6,651 nt of DNA from NCBI GenBank assembly GCA_947455585.1, contig CANGOY010000105.1, forward strand, positions 1 to 6,651, in the 5' to 3' direction. This document shows, one piece after another, positions 1-6,451 of the stretch. Numbering within the stretch: position 1 is the stretch's first letter; the number at the start of each line of letters is the position of its first letter. Below the pieces are notes generated by a model. That model saw nothing but the letters and a program-made list of their open reading frames with translations. It ran no database searches and was not told the DNA's origin. Source of the DNA: Comamonadaceae bacterium (GTDB taxonomy: Bacteria > Pseudomonadota > Gammaproteobacteria > Burkholderiales > Burkholderiaceae_C). Made by a program: the position numbers and the translations under genes.

Positions 1-2963
1 AGTGGGCGTTGTGTTTCAGAACCAATGTCGTGGCTCAGTGCCATGGGCAACAAGCCCAAGGCGGCGAGCATGGCCGTCATTAGCACGGTGCGCAGGCGTT
101 GCAGCGCACCTTCTTTGACCGCGTCCATCACCGTGTAGCCTGCATTGCGCAGCTGTTGAAACACCGACAGCATCACCACCCCGTTGAGCACCGCTTGACC
201 CGACAAGGCGATGAAGCCAATGGCCGCAGACACCGACAGCGGGATGCTGAAAATCCACAGCGCCACAAAACCGCCAATCAAAGCCAACGGCACGTTGATG
301 AGAATCAGGCCTGCAGTTTTGAACGACCCGAAGGCATCAAATAGCAACACAAAAATCAACAGCAACGAAATCGGCACGACCACGCCCAAGCGTTGCATGG
401 CACGCTCTTGGTTTTCAAACTCACCCGACCAAGTCACGGCATAGCTGTCGGCAATCTTCACGTTCTTCGCCACGCGTGCTTTCATGTCGGCCACGACCGA
501 ACCCATGTCTCGGCCTTTCACAAAAATACCAATCGCCATGGTGCGTCGGCCCGCTTCACGGGCGATGTTCATGGCGCCGCTGCCTTGGCGAATGGTGGCT
601 ACGTTTTCTAGCGTGGCGTAGCCGCCGCCAGGCAAGGCGATGGGTGTGGCAGGCAGGTTGATGACCGAGCGGCGGTCGCTGGCCAAACGCAGCACCACGG
701 TGAACTTGCGTTCACCTTCCCAAATTTGGGTGGTGGCGCGGCCTGCGAGGGCTGACTCAATCACGTCTTGAATATCGCCCACGTTCAGGCCCAAACGTGC
801 TGCACGGTCGCGGTCGATGTCGATGACGAGTTGCGGTACTTCGCCCAAGCGGTCAATCTCGGCGCGCTGCACGCCCACCACTTGTTTGAATTCGCGTTGC
901 ATGGCTTCGGTGGTGCGGCGCAGTTCGTCTAAGTCGTCGCCCGACACCTTCACCACGATTTGTCCTTTGATTTGCGAAATGGATTCCAACACGTTGTCAC
1001 GAATGGGCATCGAGAACGCCGGGTCCACGCCCGGGATGACGGCCAGCTTTTGGTCCATCTCCTCAATCAACAAATCGCGTGTCATGCCTTTGCGCCATTC
1101 TTCAACGGGCTTCACATCCACAAACACCTCGGCCATGCTGAGGGTTTTGGGGTCGGTGCCGTCTTCGGGTTGACCGGCTTTGGACACCACGGTGCGCACC
1201 TCGGGAATCGTCAACAGTTGCAAGCGTGCTTTGCGCAGCACCTTGGCGGCTTCCTCTTGCGAGACGCTGGCTGGCATGTCCCAGTTGACCCAGAACGTGC
1301 CTTCGTTGAGCTCAGGCAAAAACTCCGAACCCAAACTGGCCGCCGCCAAGACGGACACCGCAAAGCCACTCAATGCAATTGCCACCACTTTGCGTGGTTT
1401 TTCAAGCGCCCAGTTCAGTACCGGTTCGTACACGCGCTTGGCCCACGACACCACGGCGTTGTCGCCATGCGGCACGCCTTTGCGCAGCAGCCAATAGGCC
1501 AGCAAGGGCACGAGCGTGAGCGAGAAGATGAGCGAGCCAATCAGTGCGGTCGTGACCGACAAAGCCATGGGCTGGAAGATGCGGCCTTCGTGGCGTTGCA
1601 ACGCAAAAATAGGAATGTGCGCCGCAATGATGATTAGCATCGAGAACACCGTGGGGCGGCCCACTTCGCTGGCTGCGTTGGTGATGAGGGTGCGACGCTC
1701 TTTCTCGTTCATACCCTCGCCACGTTCAGCCAAGCGGTGCATGATGTTTTCAATCACGATCACCGCACCGTCCACGATGATGCCGAAGTCCATCGCGCCC
1801 AAACTCAGCAAGTTGGCGGGTACGCCCAAAATTTTCAGGCCCAAGAAGGTCGACAGCAAAGCGAGTGGAATGACCACCACCACAGCCAATGACGCACGCA
1901 TGTTCGACAAGAACAAATACAACACCAGCGATACCAGCAGTGCACCTTCCACCAAGTTTTTAAACACGGTGGTGAGCGTTTTGCCCATCAACCAAGTGCG
2001 GTCATAAAACGGCACGATTTGCACGCCTTTGGGCAGCACGCGTTCGTTCAAGTCAGTGAGTTTTTCTTTTACGCCTTTCAACACCACGCTGGGGTTTTCG
2101 CCCTTACGCATGATGATGATGCCGGTCACCACATCGTCGTCCATGTCTTGGCCCACAGTGCCCAAGCGGGGCACGGCGCCAATGGCGACGGTGGCCACGT
2201 CTTTCACCAGCACAGGCGTGTTGCCACGAGCGGTGACCACGATGTTGCCAATGTCTTGTGCCGAATGCAGCAAACCAATGCCACGAATGGCGAACTGTTG
2301 CGTGCCTTGCGCCACGTAACTGCCACCCGCGTTGGCGTTGCTGCGGCCCATGGCATCTTGCACGTCTTGCAGCGTTAGCTTGTAGGCGCGCAGCTTTTGC
2401 ATGTCGGGTTGCACTTCGTATTGCTTGATGTAGCCGCCCATGCCCACCACGTCGGCCACGCCGGGAATTTGGCGCAACGCACGTTCAACCGTCCAGTCTT
2501 GGATGGTGCGCAGCTCGGTCGATGTTTTGCCATCGCCTTTCAGGCGGTAACGCATGACCTCACCCACGGGGGTGGCGTTGGGCATGACGTTGGCTTGTAC
2601 GCCAGTGGGCAAGTCCACGCTGCTGAGTCGTTCGTTGACTTGTTGGCGTGCGAGGTTGACCTCGGCTTTGTCGTCATACGTGACCACGGTGAACGACAAA
2701 CCGAACTGCGTGTGCGAGAACACGCGAATCGAGTTGGGCAATCCCGACAGGGCCACCTCGATGGGCAAAGACACTTCTTTTTCTACTTCTTCAGCCGCAC
2801 GGCCGGGGTAGAGCGCAATCACCGTCACTTGGGTGTCGGTCACATCGGGGAAGGCTTCCACCGACAAGTTTTTAAAGGCGAACACGCCCGCCATCACAAA
2901 CAGCAGGGTGCCCAGCAGGATGAACAGCGGCTGGTTCAGCGCATAGTCAATGAGGCGCTTCAT
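1..2963 (-). CDS. czcA: Heavy-metal efflux RND permease, CusA/CzcA family (3' end outside window)
   Basis: This is the inner-membrane proton/metal antiporter subunit of a tripartite efflux pump, which moves metal ions from periplasm or cytoplasm out through an outer-membrane channel. The frame is open from the ATG at 2963 to the left edge (987 codons plus 2 bases). The family is usually about 1,030-1,060 residues, so only the last part of the final transmembrane region is missing. TM1 is at about residues 12-30, followed by a large periplasmic porter loop, TM2-TM6 at about 335-490, a second porter loop at about 545-855, and later TM helices from about 860. The TM4 motif DFGIIVDGAVIVIEN has D392, D398 and E405, with the same spacing as the D402/D408/E415 proton-relay residues of CzcA. 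At sites matching the CusA Cu(I) methionines, M652 is kept, but L725 and a GGG stretch near 780 replace the other two. This favours a divalent metal, although the substrate is inferred. The gene overlaps the adaptor stop by 4 bases and has AGG six bases before its ATG. The symbol is family-level only. Confidence 0.93.
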   Translation of the reverse strand, partial: MKRLIDYALNQPLFILLGTLLFVMAGVFAFKNLSVEAFPDVTDTQVTVIALYPGRAAEEVEKEVSLPIEVALSGLPNSIRVFSHTQFGLSFTVVTYDDKAEVNLARQQVNERLSSVDLPTGVQANVMPNATPVGEVMRYRLKGDGKTSTELRTIQDWTVERALRQIPGVADVVGMGGYIKQYEVQPDMQKLRAYKLTLQDVQDAMGRSNANAGGSYVAQGTQQFAIRGIGLLHSAQDIGNIVVTARGNTPVLVKDVATVAIGAVPRLGTVGQDMDDDVVTGIIIMRKGENPSVVLKGVKEKLTDLNERVLPKGVQIVPFYDRTWLMGKTLTTVFKNLVEGALLVSLVLYLFLSNMRASLAVVVVIPLALLSTFLGLKILGVPANLLSLGAMDFGIIVDGAVIVIENIMHRLAERGEGMNEKERRTLITNAASEVGRPTVFSMLIIIAAHIPIFALQRHEGRIFQPMALSVTTALIGSLIFSLTLVPLLAYWLLRKGVPHGDNAVVSWAKRVYEPVLNWALEKPRKVVAIALSGFAVSVLAAASLGSEFLPELNEGTFWVNWDMPASVSQEEAAKVLRKARLQLLTIPEVRTVVSKAGQPEDGTDPKTLSMAEVFVDVKPVEEWRKGMTRDLLIEEMDQKLAVIPGVDPAFSMPIRDNVLESISQIKGQIVVKVSGDDLDELRRTTEAMQREFKQVVGVQRAEIDRLGEVPQLVIDIDRDRAARLGLNVGDIQDVIESALAGRATTQIWEGERKFTVVLRLASDRRSVINLPATPIALPGGGYATLENVATIRQGSGAMNIAREAGRRTMAIGIFVKGRDMGSVVADMKARVAKNVKIADSYAVTWSGEFENQERAMQRLGVVVPISLLLIFVLLFDAFGSFKTAGLILINVPLALIGGFVALWIFSIPLSVSAAIGFIALSGQAVLNGVVMLSVFQQLRNAGYTVMDAVKEGALQRLRTVLMTAMLAALGLLPMALSHDIGSETQRP
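2960..2963 (-). other. ATGA stop/start overlap joining adaptor and permease
   Basis: On the minus strand the adaptor ends AAC AAA TGA, and the permease ATG uses the last A of AAA plus the TG of the stop. An AGG at 2972-2970 sits six bases before this ATG, inside the adaptor reading frame. Such overlaps normally mean one transcript and coupled translation, which suits two subunits of one pump. It also fixes the permease start. Confidence 0.85.
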
Positions 2964-4237
2964 TTGTTACCTGCGCCGCTTGCGGGTGCGGCAGAGCCGG
3001 GGGCTGGCGTGTGTTGCATGGCCTCGTCTTGGGCGTTGCGGAACTCACGGGCCAACAGCAAGCTGTTGTCTTTCACCACCAACTCGCCGGCTTGTACGCC
3101 GTCGACGATGAGCACTTCTTGCAGGCCTTCGTAGCCCAGCTTGACGCGGCGGGGTTCAAACACGCCTGGTTCGGTTTGCACATAGGCCCAGTGTTCGATG
3201 CCGCGCAGTTGCACGGCGCTGGCGGGCACCAGCACGCCAGCCGCCAGCTTGCGCTCAATGCGGGCGGTGCCCAGCATTTCGGCTTTGAGGATGCGTTGTG
3301 CGTTGTCGATGACGGCACGCACTTTGATAGACCGGGTGGTGCTGTCAATGAAGTCGCCCGTGGCGGTAATTTTGGCTTCAAAGGTTTGGCCGGGGAAGTT
3401 GGGCAAGGTCAGCGAAATTTTGGTGCCGGGCTTGAGTGAGGCGGTGTCTGATTCACGCGCATCAATTTGTACCCACAGCACGCTGGGGTCACTCACCACA
3501 AACAAAGCTTGGTTGCCAGGGCCGCCCTGGTCGGGGCGCACTTCTTGTCCTGCGCTCAGGTTGCGTTCGACCACCACGCCTTTGACGGTGGCGGCAAGGC
3601 CCAGTTGTTGGTTCACGTGGTTGGCGCTGCTGCCGTACATGCGTGTGCGGGCTTGTGCACGCGCCAGTTCGGCGCGGGCGCGCATGGCGTCGGCTTCGGT
3701 CAGGTCGAGTTCTTTGCGCGAGATGACGTCGGCTTCAAACAAAGTTTGGTGACGTGCCAAAGCACGTTCGGCCACTTGTGCGTCAGCCATGGCTTTGGCG
3801 GTGTCGGCTTGGGCTGCGCCAAACTCTGGCGAGGCGAGGGTGGCCAGCACTTGGCCAGCATTCACGCTTTGGCCAATGTCGGCATTGAGGCTGAGCACAC
3901 GGCCTGCAAACGCGGGATAGATGCGCTGGGTACGCTCTTCGTTCCACACCAAGCGGGCCGGCAATTCGATGGTCACGCTCTCTGCGGTTTTGGCTTCGGT
4001 GGTGCCGAGCAAGGCAAGTTGGGGGTGGCCTGCGGGAAAGCGCAGTTGTTGGCCCTGCACGATGGGTTGCGGTGCTGGCGGTTTGGGCGGTGCTTCTTGG
4101 TTCAGCAAAGCGTAGGCCACCACGACAAGGGCGACCAAGCTGCCGGCCGCGCCGTAGCGTTTCGTAGGCGTGTCTAACCAAGTGTGGGCGATGTTTTGCA
4201 AGCGTTCTTGCAGGTTCTGTCGTATGCTCATGGCCAC
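2960..4237 (-). CDS. czcB: RND efflux periplasmic adaptor subunit, CzcB/CusB-like membrane fusion protein
   Basis: This adaptor links the RND permease to an outer-membrane channel. It has 425 residues from the GTG at 4237, or 423 from the ATG at 4231 (MSIRQNL). Neither start has a strong ribosome site: AGGA lies about 12 bases before the GTG, and an in-frame TGA just upstream rules out an earlier start. Numbered from the GTG, the order is: short cytoplasmic segment, TM anchor at about 31-45, proline-rich linker at 49-58, first beta/lipoyl half at about 105-139 (AGRVLSLNADIGQSVNAGQV), alpha-helical hairpin at about 140-200, second lipoyl half at about 212-250, beta-barrel at about 254-330, membrane-proximal domain at about 335-400, and a disordered Ala/Pro/Gly tail. 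There is no signal-peptidase II lipobox, so it appears anchored by the N-terminal helix. The Met-rich N-terminus of CusB and the His-rich N-terminus of some CzcB proteins are absent. It is the first gene of the operon, and its TGA overlaps the permease ATG. The symbol is family-level. Confidence 0.92.
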   Translation of the reverse strand: MAMSIRQNLQERLQNIAHTWLDTPTKRYGAAGSLVALVVVAYALLNQEAPPKPPAPQPIVQGQQLRFPAGHPQLALLGTTEAKTAESVTIELPARLVWNEERTQRIYPAFAGRVLSLNADIGQSVNAGQVLATLASPEFGAAQADTAKAMADAQVAERALARHQTLFEADVISRKELDLTEADAMRARAELARAQARTRMYGSSANHVNQQLGLAATVKGVVVERNLSAGQEVRPDQGGPGNQALFVVSDPSVLWVQIDARESDTASLKPGTKISLTLPNFPGQTFEAKITATGDFIDSTTRSIKVRAVIDNAQRILKAEMLGTARIERKLAAGVLVPASAVQLRGIEHWAYVQTEPGVFEPRRVKLGYEGLQEVLIVDGVQAGELVVKDNSLLLAREFRNAQDEAMQHTPAPGSAAPASGAGNK

Positions 4238-4293
4238 GTTTATCGTTCATCCTGGCTGACCAGCCCCTGACATAACTTTTATTTGAGTCCCCC
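4238..4293. promoter_or_regulatory. Divergent intergenic region between efflux operon and two-component operon
   Basis: Fifty-six bases separate the two divergent starts (62 if the adaptor begins at the ATG at 4231), so both operons must be controlled from here or from just inside the genes. It is the most A/T-rich stretch nearby (about 4271-4284). CATAAC at 4271-4276 matches the -10 consensus in 4 of 6 positions for rightward transcription, but no convincing -35 box lies 16-18 bases upstream, as is common at activator-dependent promoters. GAG at 4285-4287 is a weak ribosome site six bases before the GTG at 4294. No clear sigma-70 promoter was found for the leftward operon. The promoter assignments are tentative. 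Confidence 0.5.
4256..4271. promoter_or_regulatory. Candidate OmpR-type operator: CTGAC direct repeat, 11-base period
   Basis: CTGAC occurs at 4256-4260 and again at 4267-4271, separated by six bases, so the repeats fall on the same face of the helix. OmpR/PhoB-family regulators commonly bind head-to-tail repeats with an 11-base period; the PmrA and PhoP boxes are examples. The site lies in the gap next to a regulator of that family. A partly overlapping small dyad, CTGG(CTGA)CCAG at 4252-4263, may be a coincidence. A five-base repeat at one spacing is limited evidence. Confidence 0.35.
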
Positions 4294-4983
4294 GTGCGAA
4301 TTTTGTTGATAGAAGACGACACCGTGCTGCAAACGGTGGTGCTGCGCAGCCTCAGCGATGCGGGTCATCGCGTGGACGCGGCCAGTCATTTGGAAGCAGG
4401 GGCACATTTTTGGCAAGTGCAGGCTTATGACGCCGTGTTACTTGATTTGAATTTGCCGCTCAACGGCCAGCCGCATGCGGCACAAGGCAGTGGCTTGCAG
4501 CTGTTGCGACAAGCGCGTGCCCGCGGTGACCGCACGCCGGTGCTGGTACTCACGGCGCGCAACCGCACCGATGAACGCATTGCCGGTCTCGATGCTGGAG
4601 CCGACGACTACTTAGGCAAACCGTTTGACTTGGAAGAAGTTGAAGCCCGCTTGCGCGCTTTGGTGCGCCGCACCCATGGCGTGGATGACGAAGTGCAAGT
4701 GGGCCGTTTGCGGTTGCACCGAAAAAACCACCGCATCTTTTTAGACGATGCCGATTTGGCCTTGCCCGCCCGTGAGTTTGAAGTGCTGTGCGAGTTGATG
4801 ACGCCACCCGGCCGCGCCGTCAGCAAACGCGTGTTGTCTGACAAGCTGTCTGGTTTTGATGAGGCGCTGGGTGACAACGCGCTTGAAGCCTTTATTTCTA
4901 GACTGCGTAAAAAACTCGCAGACAGTGGCGCCACCATTCGCACCTTGCGCGGCATCGGTTATGTTTTAGAGGAGCAAGCATGA
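4294..4983 (+). CDS. OmpR/PhoB-family two-component response regulator (QseB/TctD-like)
   Basis: This is a 229-residue DNA-binding transcription regulator, activated by phosphotransfer from the kinase encoded next to it. The receiver domain (about 1-125) has the acidic pair D8/D9, phospho-acceptor D51 in LLDLNLP, the switch residues T87 (LTAR) and Y106, and K109 in the KPF motif. The winged-helix effector domain (about 134-227) has LPAREFEVL, a recognition helix around 194-208 (DNALEAFISRLRKKL), and the closing RTLRGIGYVLE hairpin. The GTG start places MRILLIEDD directly at the family N-terminus; an upstream GAG is its only ribosome-site match. The protein is a little longer than the usual 220 or so because about eight residues (around 56-66, NGQPHAAQGSG) are added between the post-D51 proline and the helix-alpha3 sequence GLQLL, replacing the usual PxxDGL. 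The gene is divergent from the efflux operon and overlaps the kinase by 4 bases. Control of efflux is likely but inferred from position. Confidence 0.95.
   Translation: MRILLIEDDTVLQTVVLRSLSDAGHRVDAASHLEAGAHFWQVQAYDAVLLDLNLPLNGQPHAAQGSGLQLLRQARARGDRTPVLVLTARNRTDERIAGLDAGADDYLGKPFDLEEVEARLRALVRRTHGVDDEVQVGRLRLHRKNHRIFLDDADLALPAREFEVLCELMTPPGRAVSKRVLSDKLSGFDEALGDNALEAFISRLRKKLADSGATIRTLRGIGYVLEEQA
4968..4974 (+). promoter_or_regulatory. Ribosome binding site of the sensor kinase
   Basis: AGAGGAG lies inside the last codons of the regulator gene and ends five bases before the ATG at 4980. It is the strongest Shine-Dalgarno match in the window. It decides the kinase start and supports translation through the ATGA overlap with the regulator stop (4980-4983). 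Confidence 0.75.
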
Positions 4984-6377
4984 CGCCAGCCACCCAACGC
5001 AAACCCTCACTGCGCAACCGCTTGTTGCGCCACGTCTTGGTGCCGCTGGCGGTGACGTGGCTGCTCGGTTCGGCGCTGGTCGTGGGCATTGCGTCGTACT
5101 TTGCGCAGCAGGCGTTTGACCGTGCGTTGTTGGACGACGCTTATTTGGTGGCCAGCCATGTGCGCCGCTCGGCAGACGAGACGGGCAGCTTGGATTTGAG
5201 CCTGTCCGCGCAAGAGATGAGCACGGTCTTGTTTGACCAGAGTGAGTCCTTGTACTTTGCGGTGTTGAGTCCCAGCGGCGCTTTGCTGGCGGGCCACGCC
5301 GGTCTGCGACCCGCGCAGTTGGAAGACAACGCCAAACCTCATTTCGACGCGATTGAATACCAAGGCCGTGTGTTGCGCAGCGTCACCATTCACCGCCAGC
5401 ATCCCTCTAGCTTTTACGTGGTGATGGCGCAAACCACCACCAGCCGTGACCGCTTGTTGCAGCGCCTGTTGACGTTCTCCCTCGTGCCGCAGTTGTTGCT
5501 GTTGCTTTGGTTGGCTGCTTGGTTGCAACGTGCGATTGAAGATGACTTGGTGCCACTCGCTGAGCTGGAGCATGCGGTGGGTCGCCGCGATGCGCGCGAC
5601 TTAACGCCCGTGCCTGTGACGGCCACGACGCGCGATGTGCACCGTTTGGGCCAAGCCGTCAATGCTTTGCTGGGGCGCATCGCCTATAGCGTGCAAGCGC
5701 AGCGCGAGTTCTCGGGCAACGTGGCGCACGAGCTGCGCACACCTTTGGCAGGCATACGTGCTTTGGCCGATTACGGCTTGCGCCACAACGACCCACAGGT
5801 CTGGCGCGAGCAGTTGCAGGGCATTGCGCAAAGCCAAGAGCGGGCCAGCCACTTGGTTGACCAGTTGCTGGCTTTGGCCTTGGCCGATGAAGCCCAACAC
5901 ACGCGTGTGCATGAGCCTGTTGCACTGGATGCCTTGGTGCGCGAGGCAGTGCTGCGCTTTCTGCCACGCGCCGATGCCGCAGGCGTTGACCTTGGCGCGC
6001 GCGGTGTAGACCAGCCCGTGTGGGCCTTTGCCAATGACGCTTTGATTGAAGGTGTGTTGAACAACTTGATTGACAACGCCTTGCGCTATGGTCGTGCGCC
6101 TGACGGTGAAAGCCACATCACCGTGTCGGTGGTGGACGCACCGCAGGCCGTGGTGTTGGCGGTGATTGACAACGGCCCCGGTGTCTCGCACGAACAGCTC
6201 AAGAAACTCACCCAACGGTGGGTGCAAGGCTCGGCGGGTGAGGCGCTCAAAGAAGGGTCGGGTTTGGGGTTGGCCATCGTCAGCGAGTACGTGCGCTTGC
6301 TTGGCGCCAAGGTGTCCATGCAAACCGAAAGCCCCCACGGTTTGCGTGTGAGCATCACCTTGAACAAGCCCTTGTAA
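4980..6377 (+). CDS. Sensor histidine kinase, TctE/QseC-like, partner of the upstream regulator
   Basis: This is a 465-residue inner-membrane kinase that autophosphorylates on a histidine and passes the phosphate to the adjacent regulator. TM1 is at about residues 19-41. A periplasmic sensor segment at about 42-160 resembles the 2CSK_N-type domain of TctE-like kinases. TM2 is at about 163-182 (LTFSLVPQLLLLLWLAAWL), followed by a HAMP-like linker at about 185-237. The H box, FSGNVAHELRTPLAGI, holds H250. The ATPase domain has an N box (NNLIDNALRYG, 361-371), a G1 box (DNGPG, 397-401) and a G2 box (GSGLGLAI, 426-433), so all catalytic motifs are intact. The sensor segment has no cysteine and only scattered histidines (H60, H106, H121, H138, H141), with no evident metal cluster. 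TctE relatives respond to tricarboxylates and QseC relatives to other signals, so the ligand here is unknown. The start is set by the AGAGGAG site and the ATGA overlap. Confidence 0.94.
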   Translation: MTPATQRKPSLRNRLLRHVLVPLAVTWLLGSALVVGIASYFAQQAFDRALLDDAYLVASHVRRSADETGSLDLSLSAQEMSTVLFDQSESLYFAVLSPSGALLAGHAGLRPAQLEDNAKPHFDAIEYQGRVLRSVTIHRQHPSSFYVVMAQTTTSRDRLLQRLLTFSLVPQLLLLLWLAAWLQRAIEDDLVPLAELEHAVGRRDARDLTPVPVTATTRDVHRLGQAVNALLGRIAYSVQAQREFSGNVAHELRTPLAGIRALADYGLRHNDPQVWREQLQGIAQSQERASHLVDQLLALALADEAQHTRVHEPVALDALVREAVLRFLPRADAAGVDLGARGVDQPVWAFANDALIEGVLNNLIDNALRYGRAPDGESHITVSVVDAPQAVVLAVIDNGPGVSHEQLKKLTQRWVQGSAGEALKEGSGLGLAIVSEYVRLLGAKVSMQTESPHGLRVSITLNKPL

Positions 6378-6451
6378 AATTGCCCGCTGCTAAGCAGGGC
6401 GGCGCACAGCCCCTGCGCATTTGTGCCGTCGCACACCCAAAGGTTGGTTTT
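6378..6451 (+). promoter_or_regulatory. Intergenic gap before mnmG with GC-rich hairpin
   Basis: Seventy-four bases separate the kinase stop from the mnmG start. GCAGGG (6394-6399) can pair with CCCTGC (6411-6416), and an inner C-G pair (6400/6409) extends the stem across a one-base bulge, leaving an eight-base loop. Two other pairings compete with it: CTGC 6387-6390 with GCAG 6394-6397, and GCGCA 6402-6406 with TGCGC 6414-6418. No run of Ts follows, only ATTTG, so it is not a convincing intrinsic terminator. TAAAAT at 6375-6380, overlapping the kinase stop, matches the -10 consensus in 5 of 6 positions but has no good -35 partner. Read-through from the kinase gene into mnmG is possible. Confidence 0.35.
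6439..6443 (+). promoter_or_regulatory. Ribosome binding site of mnmG
   Basis: AAAGG ends eight bases before the ATG at 6452, a normal spacing. It supports this ATG as the start, in agreement with the conserved N-terminal position of the FAD-binding motif in the protein. Confidence 0.55.

Noticed and set aside
960..1637. Long plus-strand open frame (225 codons) antisense to the permease; similar ones at 2397-3134 and 3467-4177
   Set aside because: These lie opposite well-supported genes with clear family motifs. Their translations are rich in His, Gln, Arg and Ala, have no recognisable domain, and are typical of the mirror frame of GC-rich coding DNA.
1..2963. Possible truncated or broken permease
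   Set aside because: The frame is uninterrupted to the window edge and all expected motifs are in order. The missing C-terminal residues are due to the window boundary.
4238..4293. Replication origin or DnaA boxes, considered because mnmG is nearby
   Set aside because: No sequence matching the DnaA box TTATCCACA or a close variant was seen in either intergenic gap. TTTATCGTT at about 4240 is too different.
3783..4322. Minus-strand open frame overlapping the adaptor start and running through the divergent gap
   Set aside because: It is an alternate frame of the adaptor gene with an Arg/His/Thr-rich translation and no domain. The adaptor frame has a TM anchor and lipoyl domains.
5601..6338. 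Minus-strand open frame of 245 codons within the kinase gene
   Set aside because: It is antisense to the intact H, N and G box coding region, has a low-complexity His/Gln-rich translation, and lacks a convincing ribosome site.
6378..6451. Rho-independent terminator after the kinase gene
   Set aside because: A GC-rich stem is present but no T-run follows it. It was therefore described as a hairpin of unknown role and not called as a terminator.
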